Program-made: the position numbers and the translations under genes
Origin: Pseudomonadota bacterium
Lineage (GTDB): Bacteria; Pseudomonadota; Gammaproteobacteria; Thiotrichales; Thiotrichaceae
Direction of reading: 5' to 3'
Length of the DNA stretch: 54,014 nucleotides
NCBI GenBank assembly: GCA_002747455.1
Contig: PDPG01000053.1
Span: forward strand, 1 to 54,014
The notes under the pieces: model-generated
What the model was told of the DNA's origin: nothing
Database searches by the model: none
What the model saw: the letters and a program-made list of their open reading frames with translations, nothing else
In this document: one piece after another, positions 35,195 through 44,931 of the stretch
How the letters are laid out: each line of letters starts with the position of its first letter
Position numbering within the stretch: the first letter of the stretch is position 1

Positions 35195-36235
35195 TCAGAA
35201 TGAACGGCTAACCGGCTTTTTCTTCTGCTCCCCACCAATGGTCACAATAAACGATAAAGCAAAAAACAGTGCTGAAGTCACGCTAATCAGCAACGCTAAT
35301 GTCACCTTCAGCACTTTGACTCCCCGAATCGCGCCCTTACCCAATAAGCGAAAAACACCCCGACTGTGTACACCAAATTTATCGGTAACTCGACGGAGTC
35401 GATTCAGCTCAGTTACGCTATCTACATACTGTATCAACTGAACACTGTCAGCGATGGAGGTATTTTTGCGAATAGCATTTGCCTGCTCGGCCAGTGCTGT
35501 GATTTGTCGGGCGGCTTTTGGATTAAAGGCTTGCTTGGCAATTCGGGTAATGCTACTCAGATCAGCACTTTTACTCATACGCAGAAATTGTTGCCAATCG
35601 AACACCCTGCCCGCCATCATGGTCAATTCATTCCGAAAAGGACGGCTTAAACGATTCGTACGAGCCGCCAACTTTAGCATTGATGCACCCGCTTTAACTG
35701 GCGCAACCGCACCCAAAGAACTGACACTGGCCGCCGTCAAACCAACACCAACTCCAGCTAGAGAAGTGATTAACTGATTAACCGGAAGCCCTTGCTGGTA
35801 GCGGCTGTATTGTTCGCTTAAATCGCGCACATCCCCAACCACGGTAAAGTCCGCAGTCAGTGCACCAATCACACCCGATGCCTCGGTACTTTGTCCTGAA
35901 ATAAAACCCTCGGCAAAGCCCGCAATTTGCCGACCCAAACGCGCACCAGCGGTATCATGCTTTTGTAGGTATTGCTCGTAAAATGGATAATCCAGTGGGT
36001 GATTGTACTGCCTGCCAATTGCCAATAAGGAACGGGCCTCATCGTAAGCTTCCTCCCTGAGCGCATTGTCAACGGACTGCTTGAGCGCTCCAGCGTCAAC
36101 CCGGTTGGCTAACATCGCATGAATATCAGGTGGCTTGACATCATACTCCCAATGATCCGCAATTTTGAACAGACTAATCACAAAGCCCGTTAGCCAGATT
36201 AAGAGAAGTATTTGTCGTACAAAAGTACCCACCAT
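35195..36235 (-). CDS. Membrane protein of unknown function downstream of tyrA
   Basis: A 346-residue protein with an N-terminal hydrophobic helix (ILLLIWLTGFVISLFKIA), a glycine/alanine-rich stretch at about 110-190 (GFAEGFISGQS, SLAGVGVGLTAASVSSLG) that may be membrane-active, a helical middle part, and a C-terminal helix (LKVTLALLISVTSALFFALSFIV) with a short basic tail (KKKPVSRSF). I do not recognise a family. It lies 16 bp after tyrA on the same strand and is probably cotranscribed, but nothing links it to aromatic amino acid synthesis. Confidence 0.75.
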   Translation of the reverse strand: MVGTFVRQILLLIWLTGFVISLFKIADHWEYDVKPPDIHAMLANRVDAGALKQSVDNALREEAYDEARSLLAIGRQYNHPLDYPFYEQYLQKHDTAGARLGRQIAGFAEGFISGQSTEASGVIGALTADFTVVGDVRDLSEQYSRYQQGLPVNQLITSLAGVGVGLTAASVSSLGAVAPVKAGASMLKLAARTNRLSRPFRNELTMMAGRVFDWQQFLRMSKSADLSSITRIAKQAFNPKAARQITALAEQANAIRKNTSIADSVQLIQYVDSVTELNRLRRVTDKFGVHSRGVFRLLGKGAIRGVKVLKVTLALLISVTSALFFALSFIVTIGGEQKKKPVSRSF

Positions 36236-36251
36236 GCCGTAAAACCTGTAT

Positions 36252-37118
36252 TCAGGTTTGTTTTTTCATATAGGCGTCACGCGCGGCCTTGGCACGGGCA
36301 AACATATCCAGAATGCCTGCACTATCCGCTTGTGCAACCATATCATGCAGCTCACTCAAATCTTTTTGAAAACTTTCAATTGACGCTAAAACCGCCTGCT
36401 GGTTTTCCAGACAAATATCTCGCCACATCACCGGATCACTGGAGGCAATACGGGTAAAGTCCCGAAATCCACCCGCTGCGTAATGAAAAATATCATCCGA
36501 TAATTCGGATCGGCCTAAGCTATCCACCAACGTGAAGGCCAGTGCGTGAGGCAAATGACTGGTTGCAGCCAAAACACGGTCATGCTTTTGAACCTCCATA
36601 CGCTCAACCTCAGCCCCTGCCGCTTGCCACATCGCCACAACACGCGACTCAGCTTCAGGGCTGGTATGAGGCAAAGGAGTCACGATGACTTTATGATCGT
36701 TGTATAAGCCTGCCAAAGCCGCTTCTACACCACTTTTTTCTGCCCCGGCAAGCGGGTGTCCAGGCACAAAATTTGCGGGAATTTCACCAAAAACAGACTC
36801 AGCCGCAGCCACCACACTACCCTTGGCACTCCCTGCATCGGTGATCACGGCATCTGCCGCTGTATGGCCCTTAATGGCGGACAATACCGCAGCCATTGCC
36901 CCCATCGGCACAGCCAGCAAAATCATATCCGCCTCTTTAACCGCTTCTGCCGGATCCAGTGTGTAGCTGTCAATCACGCCTAATTCAATCGCTTTTTCCA
37001 AGCCTTCAGCGCAACGACTACAGCCGACAATATGCTCACAATAATTTGCTTTTTTAAGGGCTAAAGCCAGCGAGCCACCAATTAATCCAACACCAAATAT
37101 ACTCAATCGTTTAATCAT
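36252..37118 (-). CDS. tyrA: Prephenate/arogenate dehydrogenase
   Basis: A 288-residue monofunctional TyrA. The Rossmann loop FGVGLIGGSLALAL is at residues 8-21, followed by DAGSAKGSVV, PGHPLAGAEKSGVEAA and the catalytic-region histidine in TSHLPHALAF. It converts prephenate (or arogenate) to hydroxyphenylpyruvate (or tyrosine). No chorismate mutase domain is fused; that activity sits on PheA. I prefer the ATG at 37118; a GTG at 37127 touches the pheA stop. Cofactor preference cannot be read safely. Confidence 0.92.
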   Translation of the reverse strand: MIKRLSIFGVGLIGGSLALALKKANYCEHIVGCSRCAEGLEKAIELGVIDSYTLDPAEAVKEADMILLAVPMGAMAAVLSAIKGHTAADAVITDAGSAKGSVVAAAESVFGEIPANFVPGHPLAGAEKSGVEAALAGLYNDHKVIVTPLPHTSPEAESRVVAMWQAAGAEVERMEVQKHDRVLAATSHLPHALAFTLVDSLGRSELSDDIFHYAAGGFRDFTRIASSDPVMWRDICLENQQAVLASIESFQKDLSELHDMVAQADSAGILDMFARAKAARDAYMKKQT

Positions 37119-37127
37119 AGTCGGCAC

Positions 37128-38255
37128 TCAAAGAATCGCTTTGGCATAAGAACCCAAGACACGAATGTACTCCGCCCCATCTTCCAGCTCCTTGAGTGCG
37201 GACTGCATGTTTTCATCATCAACATGACCATTAATGTCCATAAAGAAGAAGTAATCCCAGTGGGTATCCGGTGCCGGACGGGACTCAATACGTGTCATAT
37301 CCAAACCGTGTCGCTCAAGTGGCTCTAGCAAGTGATAAAGCGCTCCAGAACGGTTATGGGTTGAGATCAAAATGGTGGTCCGGTCATTACCGCTAGGCGG
37401 TACATCTTCTTTACCAATTACCAAAAAGCGGGTGACATTGTTAGGTGAGTCCTCGATGTGTGGCGAAATAATCTTTAAGTCATACAAGCTGGCGGCATTC
37501 TCGCCCGCTATCGCCGCTGACTTTGGATCTTCCGCTGCCAAACGTGCCGCTTCCGCATTACTGGCCACAGCAATCCGCGCAACGCCGGGATGATTTCTGT
37601 CCAACCAGTCACGGCATTGCATCAGCGATTGTTCGTGGGAATAAATCCGAGTCACCCCTGCCATTTCACGACTACGACTCATCAGATTTTGATGAATGGC
37701 TAGGTGAATTTCGCCACAAATTTTTAATGGCGAGTTCACAAAGCGATCTAAGGTATGAGAAACAATGCCACCGGTTGAGTTTTCAATCGGTACAACGCCG
37801 TAATCCGCTGTCTCTGCTTCGACTTCACGGAACACTTCTGAGATCAACATGAATGGCAGCGTGCCTACGGCCTGACCAAAGTGTTTTTGCGCTGCCGCTT
37901 CGGTAAAGGTTCCGGCAGGGCCGAGATAGGCCACCTTGATCTGCTGCTCTAGAGCCAGACAAGAGGAAATAATTTCACGGAAGATGGTTGTTACCCGTTC
38001 ACCCGATAAAGGACCGGGGTTCAGCTCTGTCACCCGCCGCAGAATCTGCGCTTCACGCTCTGGCCGATAAAATTTAATGTTTTTCTCACCGGCTGCACGC
38101 TTCGTTTCGGCGACTTCTTCCGCACAGTGCGCGCGTTCACTCAGTAACTGTAAAATCTGATTATCAATCGCATCAATGCGATCGCGAATCTCCCCTAACT
38201 GGCTCGCTACCGCCTGTTCAAGATGCTGGCCGGATGAAGCTCCGTCTTCACTCAT
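37128..38255 (-). CDS. pheA: Bifunctional chorismate mutase/prephenate dehydratase
   Basis: A 375-residue P-protein. The AroQ chorismate mutase domain covers about 15-100 (EIRDRIDAIDNQILQLLSER). The prephenate dehydratase domain covers about 108-290, with YLGPAGTFTEAAAQKHFG, PIENSTGGIVSHTLD and the catalytic threonine segment NNVTRFLVIG. The ACT domain covers about 300-372, with SGALYHLLEPL and the ESRPAP motif for phenylalanine feedback inhibition. It yields phenylpyruvate for phenylalanine. Its ATG overlaps the serC stop as ATGA. Confidence 0.96.
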   Translation of the reverse strand: MSEDGASSGQHLEQAVASQLGEIRDRIDAIDNQILQLLSERAHCAEEVAETKRAAGEKNIKFYRPEREAQILRRVTELNPGPLSGERVTTIFREIISSCLALEQQIKVAYLGPAGTFTEAAAQKHFGQAVGTLPFMLISEVFREVEAETADYGVVPIENSTGGIVSHTLDRFVNSPLKICGEIHLAIHQNLMSRSREMAGVTRIYSHEQSLMQCRDWLDRNHPGVARIAVASNAEAARLAAEDPKSAAIAGENAASLYDLKIISPHIEDSPNNVTRFLVIGKEDVPPSGNDRTTILISTHNRSGALYHLLEPLERHGLDMTRIESRPAPDTHWDYFFFMDINGHVDDENMQSALKELEDGAEYIRVLGSYAKAIL

Positions 38256-39337
38256 GTGTTTGTCCGCTCAAATTCTTTCATATAATCAATCAAGGCATCG
38301 ACACCCGCCTCTGGCATAGCGTTATAAATGCTGGCTCGCATCCCACCCAAAGCACGGTGTCCTTTTAAGTTCAACAACTGCTGATCTGCCGCCTGTGCCA
38401 GAAACTCACCATTCTGCGACTCATCTGCCAACGAAAAAGTTACATTCATCATTGAACGCGATTCAGGGCTCACACCATTGCGGTAATACGCCGAAGCGTC
38501 GATAAATTGGTAAAGTTTATGGGCCTTGTGCTGATTACGTTGCTGCATAGCACTCAGACCACCCTGCTCCAGCAACCAGTCAAACACCAAACCTGCCAAA
38601 TACCATGCATAAGTCGGTGGCGTATTAAACATCGAATCACTTTTGGCGTGAATAGCATAATCCATCATTGAAGGAACCGTGTCCGCAGCCTTTCCGATCA
38701 AGTCTTCACGAATAATCACCAGTGTCAGTCCGGCTGGGCCAATGTTCTTTTGCGCACCCGCATAAATCAGCCCATAACGACTCACATCAATCGGACGCGA
38801 CAAAATGTTGGAAGACATATCGCACACCAGAGGAACCACACCACTGTCCGGTGTTTCACGAAATTCGACACCGGCAATAGTCTCATTGGCGGTATAGTGC
38901 AGATAAGCCGCATCAGGATCACAATCCCAAACCGATGGCTCCGGCACTTGCAGATAGTGATGTGCCTCACCCGTTGCAGCCAATCGTACATTAGCACCAA
39001 TGCGACGGGCTTCATTAACCGCTTTCCCCGCCCAAATGCCGCTGTCAACATAGTCCGCAGAAGCACCCGACGGCAACAAGTTCATCGGCACCATTGAGAA
39101 CTGAGTAGTCGCACCACCCTGCAAAAACAGCACTTTATAGTTGTCTGGAATTTGCAATAACTGACGCAGTGAGGCTTCAGAGCGTTCAGCAATCGACAGA
39201 AAGTCCTTACCGCGATGACTCATTTCCATCACGGACATGCCACTGCCACGCCAATTCAGTATTTCATCACGCGCCTGCTGCAACACTGCCTCTGGTAGCG
39301 TCGCAGGCCCCGCACTAAAATTGTAACTTCGATTCAT
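38252..39337 (-). CDS. serC: Phosphoserine aminotransferase
   Basis: A 361-residue PLP enzyme making 3-phosphoserine from phosphohydroxypyruvate and glutamate; it also serves pyridoxine synthesis. Marks are YNFSAGPATLPEAVL at the N-terminus, FLQGGATTQFSMVPMNLL, and the PLP lysine in YAGAQKNIGPAGL. The ATG at 39337 has GAGG 9 bases before it; an ATG two codons earlier is too close to that site. The gyrA stop lies 35 bp upstream. The order gyrA-serC-pheA-tyrA resembles pseudomonads, but without the hisC copy found there. Confidence 0.95.
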   Translation of the reverse strand: MNRSYNFSAGPATLPEAVLQQARDEILNWRGSGMSVMEMSHRGKDFLSIAERSEASLRQLLQIPDNYKVLFLQGGATTQFSMVPMNLLPSGASADYVDSGIWAGKAVNEARRIGANVRLAATGEAHHYLQVPEPSVWDCDPDAAYLHYTANETIAGVEFRETPDSGVVPLVCDMSSNILSRPIDVSRYGLIYAGAQKNIGPAGLTLVIIREDLIGKAADTVPSMMDYAIHAKSDSMFNTPPTYAWYLAGLVFDWLLEQGGLSAMQQRNQHKAHKLYQFIDASAYYRNGVSPESRSMMNVTFSLADESQNGEFLAQAADQQLLNLKGHRALGGMRASIYNAMPEAGVDALIDYMKEFERTNT

Positions 39338-39372
39338 CGCCATTTGCCTCACGAAACAGAATCAGTGATCTG

Positions 39373-42054
39373 TTATTCATCGCCCTCTTCGGATTCGTTA
39401 TTACTGTCTTCTGCTGCAGGTGCATCGCTCACTTCAGCATCGTTGCCAGTGATTTCGGCGGCTTCCACATCGGATGATTCTTCGCTGAGAATTGGATTAC
39501 CGTCTTCACCCAGCTCCTCGTCATCCTCATCATCCATTTTGGCAATACGCTCAACCTGCGTCAGCAACTCACCATTACCCAACTTGATGAGTGTCACACC
39601 TTGAGTGTTCCGACCAGTTACCGAAACATCCTTCACCGCCGTTCTGACCAGTGTTCCACCATTGGAAATCAGCATAATTTCATCATCATCCGCAACCTGC
39701 ACCGCGCCAACCGCATGACCATTGCGTTCAGATGTCTGAATCGCAATCACACCCATTCCACCACGTTTTTGTACAGAGAACTGATCAACCTCAGTGCGCT
39801 TACCAAAGCCATGCTCGGTGACCATTAGTAAGCGACCTTCGGTCAAAATCAGCAAGGCGTTTACCTTAGCGCCTTCTTCCAGCTTGATACCACGGACACC
39901 TGCCGCCGTACGCCCCATGCCACGCACATCATTTTCATGGAAGCGAATGGCCTTACCGTTGCTGGTGAACATCATCACCTCACTGTCACCATCGGTAATC
40001 GCCACATCGACCAACTGGTTATCATCACGCAAGTCAATGGCAATAATGCCCGAGGCACGTTGGTTGGAGAAGGCTTTCAGGTCAGTCTTTTTCACCGTAC
40101 CATTTTCGGTCGCCATAAAGATAAAGCGGTTATCTTCGTACTCCCGAATTGGCAAAACGGCCTGAATGTGCTCATCTTCCTGTAGCGGCAACAGATTCAC
40201 CATCGGCAAGCCACGCGAGTTACGGCTGGCAATCGGTAACTGATACACCTTCAGCCAGTACAAACGACCGCGACTGGAGAAGCACAGCAAGGTATCATGC
40301 GTATTGGCCACAAATAGCTTTTCGATGAAATCTTCATCCTTCATCTTGGTTGCGGCTTTTCCACGCCCACCACGTCGCTGTGCCTGATACACATCCATCG
40401 ACTGCGCCTTGACGTAACCAGCATGAGACAACGTGACAACAACTTCTTCCTCTGGCACCAAGTCTTCCATACCCAGATCTTCGCCGACTGTATTGATCTG
40501 CGTACGGCGCTCATCGTTGTACTGATCACGGGTCTCGTGTAGCTCGTCGCGAATCACCTCAAGCAGCCGCTCAGGATTCGACAAAATTTCAAGGAATTCG
40601 ATAATGCGGTTCAGAATGTCACGGTACTCGTCCAGAATTTTATCTTTCTCAAGCCCCGTCAGGCGGTGAAGACGCAACTCCAAAATGGCCGCAACCTGCG
40701 CTTCAGACAACCAATAGCCATCCTCTTTCAAACCATAGCGTGGGTGCAAATCTTCAGGACGTGCATCCGCAGCACTGCCTCGCGACAGCATTTCCAATAC
40801 AATTTCGGGCGACCACGGCTTGGCCAACAAGGCGGTTCTCGCATCGGCAGGTGTTGCGGATGACTTAATCGTCGCAATGACTTCATCAATACTGCCAAGC
40901 GCTACCGCCAGCCCTTCCAGGATATGCGCCCGTTCACGCGCTTTTCTTAGCAGGTAGATAGTACGGCGCGTCACCACTTCACGGCGGTGACGAATAAATG
41001 CGGCCAAAATTTCTTTTAGCGTCAACAACTTGGGCAGCCCGTCAATCAGTGCTACCATGTTAATTCCGAAACTAGACTGTAGCTGAGTGTGCTTGTACAA
41101 ATTATTCAACACAACCTCTGGCACTTCCCCACGCTTCAAGTCCACGACCACGCGCATACCGTCTTTATCCGACTCATCACGCAGCTCAGAAATACCTTCA
41201 ATTCTCTTTTCTTTGACCAGCTCGGCAATTTTCTCAATCAGACGTGCTTTATTAACCTGATAGGGCAGTTCGGTTACGACGATTTTGTCGCGGCCATTTT
41301 TATCCGTTTCAAAATCAGCGACACCACGAATACGGATACTACCGCGCCCCGTTGCATAAGCCTGACGAATCCCGGATGCGCCGTTGATAATGCCAGCTGT
41401 AGGAAAATCAGGGCCGGGGATATATTCCATTAAATCAGCGACATCCATTTCTGGATTATCCAATAACGCCAGTACGCCATTGATGACTTCACCAAGGTTG
41501 TGTGGCGGGATATTGGTCGCCATACCAACCGCGATGCCAGAGGAACCGTTGACTAGCAAATTAGGTAATCGGGTCGGAAAGACCGCTGGCTCAGACTCAG
41601 AACCATCGTAGTTCTCAATAAAGTCAACTGTCTCTTTATCCAGATCCGCCTGAAGTTCATGCGCCAGCTTGGACATACGCACTTCGGTATAACGCATCGC
41701 GGCTGGTGAGTCACCATCGACCGAACCGAAGTTACCCTGACCATCAATCAGCATATAACGCATAGAGAACGGCTGCGCCATACGCACCATGGTGTCGTAA
41801 ACCGCCACATCACCATGAGGATGGTATTTACCGATGACATCACCCACCACACGGGCCGATTTTTTGTAGGGTTTATTCCAGTCATTACTGAGCACATTCA
41901 TCGCGTACAACACGCGGCGATGCACGGGCTTGAGACCATCACGCACATCAGGCAAGGCACGCCCAACAATAACGCTCATTGCGTAATCCAGATAGGATTG
42001 ACGCATCTCATCTTCAAGGTTTATTGGGATTATTTCTTTTGCGAATTCAGCCAT
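39373..42054 (-). CDS. gyrA: DNA gyrase subunit A
   Basis: An 893-residue type II topoisomerase subunit. The catalytic Tyr122 lies in AAMRYTEVR. The winged-helix and tower region runs to about 500, followed by a six-bladed C-terminal wrapping domain with the GyrA-box QRRGGRGK near 555. The C-terminal 60 residues are very acidic ([21 protein letters not shown]). In the quinolone-resistance region the residue equal to E. coli Ser83 is valine ([10 protein letters not shown]), while Asp87 is kept. It is the first gene of the serC-pheA-tyrA series. Confidence 0.97.
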   Translation of the reverse strand: MAEFAKEIIPINLEDEMRQSYLDYAMSVIVGRALPDVRDGLKPVHRRVLYAMNVLSNDWNKPYKKSARVVGDVIGKYHPHGDVAVYDTMVRMAQPFSMRYMLIDGQGNFGSVDGDSPAAMRYTEVRMSKLAHELQADLDKETVDFIENYDGSESEPAVFPTRLPNLLVNGSSGIAVGMATNIPPHNLGEVINGVLALLDNPEMDVADLMEYIPGPDFPTAGIINGASGIRQAYATGRGSIRIRGVADFETDKNGRDKIVVTELPYQVNKARLIEKIAELVKEKRIEGISELRDESDKDGMRVVVDLKRGEVPEVVLNNLYKHTQLQSSFGINMVALIDGLPKLLTLKEILAAFIRHRREVVTRRTIYLLRKARERAHILEGLAVALGSIDEVIATIKSSATPADARTALLAKPWSPEIVLEMLSRGSAADARPEDLHPRYGLKEDGYWLSEAQVAAILELRLHRLTGLEKDKILDEYRDILNRIIEFLEILSNPERLLEVIRDELHETRDQYNDERRTQINTVGEDLGMEDLVPEEEVVVTLSHAGYVKAQSMDVYQAQRRGGRGKAATKMKDEDFIEKLFVANTHDTLLCFSSRGRLYWLKVYQLPIASRNSRGLPMVNLLPLQEDEHIQAVLPIREYEDNRFIFMATENGTVKKTDLKAFSNQRASGIIAIDLRDDNQLVDVAITDGDSEVMMFTSNGKAIRFHENDVRGMGRTAAGVRGIKLEEGAKVNALLILTEGRLLMVTEHGFGKRTEVDQFSVQKRGGMGVIAIQTSERNGHAVGAVQVADDDEIMLISNGGTLVRTAVKDVSVTGRNTQGVTLIKLGNGELLTQVERIAKMDDEDDEELGEDGNPILSEESSDVEAAEITGNDAEVSDAPAAEDSNNESEEGDE

Positions 42055-42155
42055 AATTTCCGTCTAAGACGCTTCCTAAATTACATCCGCGGAAGTATAA
42101 CAGAATTGTCACAAAAGGGTTTATTTCAACAGCGATTTATGGGCTAAAGGGAGCC

Positions 42156-43211
42156 TTAGGCAGCTGCTTGATCTGCCGCCGGAAACAAGCTCAGATGATC
42201 TGTTGATAACACAATACCGACTGACTCACCCAATTGATGTTTTGCCAAGGAAGACAACAAAATCTGCACCTGTTCGCCTGAGTCTAGTTGCACGGTGTAC
42301 AGGTAATATCCTCCTCGAAACTGGCGAGAGACGAGCTTCGCCTTGATGGATGATGCCTCACTGAGTTGAATATATTCAGGACGAATCAACACATCTACCT
42401 TAGTCCCGGCACGAAATGACTTGGCAGATTCGCAGAAAATTGTGCCCAGTGCCGTCTCAACGCACTGCTCAGCAATAGTGCCTTTAAGAAAATTACTACG
42501 CCCCACAAAGTGAGCGACAAAAGGATCACTCGGATGATGATAAAGCGTGTGTGCATCAGTCCATTGTCGCAATATGCCGTCATTGAGTACACCTATTTTA
42601 TCCGCGATGCTAAATGCCTCGTTCTGATCATGCGTGACCATCACCGAGGTAATTGACTCATGCTTGAGAATGTTACGCATTTCTTTCGCCAGCGTGCCAC
42701 GTAGCTGTACATCCATGCTGGAAAATGGCTCATCCAGTAATAACAGTCGCGGCTTTGGTGCCATTGCCCGCGCCAGCGCAATACGCTGCTGCTGACCACC
42801 AGATAACTCGTGCGGGTAGCGGGACTCGTACCCCTCCAGCCCAATTAACGCCAATAACTCATCCCGACGCTTCAGCTTTTCAGTGTTGCTCTGGTGACGA
42901 AGACCAAAACAAATATTTTGACCAATGGTCAAGTGAGGAAATAAGGCCAAGTCCTGAAACACCATGCCAATCTGTCGATGCTCTGTTGGCACCGTGAAAT
43001 CAGCAGCACTCAATACCTGCCCGCCCGATTTAATCTCACCGGACTGTAGCGACTTAAATCCAGCGATTGCTCGCAGCAACGTGGTTTTACCACAGCCACT
43101 CGGCCCAAGCAGACAGGCAATATCACCTTCGGCCAGTGATAAGGACACATGATTCAAGACCTGCTTTTCCTGATAAGCCAGCCCAACATTATTCAGTGTT
43201 AATACGCTCAT
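42156..43211 (-). CDS. fbpC: Ferric-iron ABC transporter ATP-binding protein
   Basis: A 351-residue ATPase. Walker A is GPSGCGKTT near residue 36, the Q loop follows, the signature is LSGGQQQRIALARAM, and Walker B is RLLLLDEPFSSMD. The C-terminal 110 residues form a TOBE-like regulatory domain (VLIRPEYIQL). It would power iron import with the permease encoded immediately upstream, whose stop overlaps this ATG by 4 bp. GGAAGG precedes the start. The substrate assignment rests on the neighbouring Fe(III)-binding protein gene. Confidence 0.9.
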   Translation of the reverse strand: MSVLTLNNVGLAYQEKQVLNHVSLSLAEGDIACLLGPSGCGKTTLLRAIAGFKSLQSGEIKSGGQVLSAADFTVPTEHRQIGMVFQDLALFPHLTIGQNICFGLRHQSNTEKLKRRDELLALIGLEGYESRYPHELSGGQQQRIALARAMAPKPRLLLLDEPFSSMDVQLRGTLAKEMRNILKHESITSVMVTHDQNEAFSIADKIGVLNDGILRQWTDAHTLYHHPSDPFVAHFVGRSNFLKGTIAEQCVETALGTIFCESAKSFRAGTKVDVLIRPEYIQLSEASSIKAKLVSRQFRGGYYLYTVQLDSGEQVQILLSSLAKHQLGESVGIVLSTDHLSLFPAADQAAA

Positions 43212-44902
43212 CCTTCCGACCCTCCCGGACGTGCTTTGGCAATCGCCCTGCTTAACAAAATAACCGGAATAATTCCTGCCATAACAATCATTAGCGATGG
43301 TGCGCCTGCATCTGCCAAGCGCTCATCTGATGCCATCTCGTAAGCCCTGACAGCCAAGGTATTGAAGTTAAATGGCCGAAGAATTAGTGTCGCTGGAAGT
43401 TCTTTTAATACATCCACAAACACAAGCAACAGTGCGGTCAGCACTGTTCCTTTCATCAGTGGGAGGTGAATTTTTCTGAGTACCCCCCACGGCGACAACC
43501 CCAGACTGCGCCCCGCATCATCCATCGACGGTTTAATTTTTGCCAATCCTGCATCCACAGCCTGTATAGAAACGGAGAGAAATCGCACCGTGTAAGCAAA
43601 GATCAGGGCAAACACAGTACCCGACAACAGTAAGCCAGTAGAGATAGCGAAGTGATCCCGAAGCCACTGATCCAACGTATTATCAAGCCATGCGAACGGC
43701 AACATAACCCCCACCGCTATGACTGTTCCTGGTATGGCATAGCCCATTGAGGCCACAGACACACTACCTTTTACCCACGGTGTTCCCAACAGGCGCTTTG
43801 CATAGCCCAGTAATAAGGCCAGCAACACCGCAACTAATGCCGCAACCGCAGCCAACGCCACGCTATTAATCGTCAGCCGGACAAAATCACTGCTAAAAGT
43901 GTGCTGAGCCGTCGTTAATGTCCAGTAGAGTAGCTGTGCCGCAGGAATCACAAAGCCAAAAATCACAGGCAAGCTACAACAAAGTGTGGCCCAAAATGCA
44001 CGCCATCCTGTCAACTGAAAACGCTCAGCGCGGTTCTCCTTATTAGAAGTGCTGTGAAAACGCGCCTTGCGTCGGGAATACCTTTCCAGCAGGATTAACG
44101 CTGCAACAAAACTCAGCAAAATGGCTGCTAACTGAGCTGCGGTAACACTGTCATCCAGGCCATACCATGTACGGAAAATACCCGTTGTAAATGTCGTGAC
44201 ACCAAAATACTGCACGGTTCCGTAGTCGGCTAAAGTCTCCATTAGGGCTAGGGATAAGCCGGTGATAATTGCAGGTCGCGCCAAAGGGACGGCGACTCTT
44301 AAAAAGCCTTGTAGCGAGGTATTGCCCAGTGTTCTGCTGGCTTCCAGTACTGATGCTGATTGCTCCAAAAATGCGGCACGCGCCATCATATAAACATAGG
44401 GGTAAAGTACCAGCGACAGCATGGCAATCGCGCCCCCCAACGAGCGAATTTCGGGAAACCAATACTGCCCGTAGCGCCAGCCAAACCATTCACGCAACTG
44501 GCTTTGCACAGGGCCAGCAAAGTCCAATACGCCCGTGTAAGTATAAGCAATGATGTAGGCAGGAATTGCCAGCGGTAACAACAGCGCCCACGACAATAGA
44601 CGCCGACCCGGAAAGTGACAAACCGAAGTCAGCCAGGCAGTGATCACACCCATCGACAACACGCCGAGGCTCACGCCCAACATTAGCAACAAAGAATTGG
44701 TAATGTATTCGCCTAGTAGGTTATCCAGTAAATGTTGCCAGTTCTCGTTAAAGGGCTGCAGCACAAACCCGAAAATCACCATGACAGGTAATGCCATGAG
44801 CAGAGCAATTAAAAAGACCCACCACGACCGAAAACTTGCCACGCTCTTTTGCAAAACTATACCCCACAAGCTGACGAACCAAAAAAGAAGCCCCCTGATC
44901 AC
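43208..44902 (-). CDS. fbpB: Ferric-iron ABC transporter permease (fused)
   Basis: A permease of up to 564 residues with about 12 membrane helices in two homologous halves, each with an EAA-like loop (LEASRTLGNTSLQGFLRVAVPLA and DDAGRSLGLSPWGVLRKIHLPL). This is the FbpB/AfuB type, in which both permease units are in one chain. The start is uncertain: the GTG at 44902 lies in a strong hairpin and has no good ribosome site; a TTG at codon 17 with GGGG 7 bases before it, or the GTG at codon 21, would also give a normal N-terminus. It overlaps fbpC by 4 bp. Confidence 0.88.
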   Translation of the reverse strand: MIRGLLFWFVSLWGIVLQKSVASFRSWWVFLIALLMALPVMVIFGFVLQPFNENWQHLLDNLLGEYITNSLLLMLGVSLGVLSMGVITAWLTSVCHFPGRRLLSWALLLPLAIPAYIIAYTYTGVLDFAGPVQSQLREWFGWRYGQYWFPEIRSLGGAIAMLSLVLYPYVYMMARAAFLEQSASVLEASRTLGNTSLQGFLRVAVPLARPAIITGLSLALMETLADYGTVQYFGVTTFTTGIFRTWYGLDDSVTAAQLAAILLSFVAALILLERYSRRKARFHSTSNKENRAERFQLTGWRAFWATLCCSLPVIFGFVIPAAQLLYWTLTTAQHTFSSDFVRLTINSVALAAVAALVAVLLALLLGYAKRLLGTPWVKGSVSVASMGYAIPGTVIAVGVMLPFAWLDNTLDQWLRDHFAISTGLLLSGTVFALIFAYTVRFLSVSIQAVDAGLAKIKPSMDDAGRSLGLSPWGVLRKIHLPLMKGTVLTALLLVFVDVLKELPATLILRPFNFNTLAVRAYEMASDERLADAGAPSLMIVMAGIIPVILLSRAIAKARPGGSEG

Positions 44903-44911
44903 TCAGAGGGC
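44881..44911 (-). terminator. Hairpin with T run between fbpA and fbpB
   Basis: On the minus strand GCCCTCTGA pairs with TCAGGGGGC (44903-44911 and 44890-44898, one G-U pair, 4-base loop), followed by TTCTTTTTT. It lies 20 bases after the fbpA stop and covers the annotated fbpB GTG. It likely acts as a partial terminator, making the binding protein more abundant than the permease. Confidence 0.7.
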
Positions 44912-44931
44912 CGGAATGCCTGAGAAAGACT

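Noticed and set aside
39344..39604. Serine-rich frame opposite the gyrA 3' end
   Set aside because: It is the mirror of the acidic GyrA tail (GAA/GAT codons read backward as serine) and has no ribosome site.
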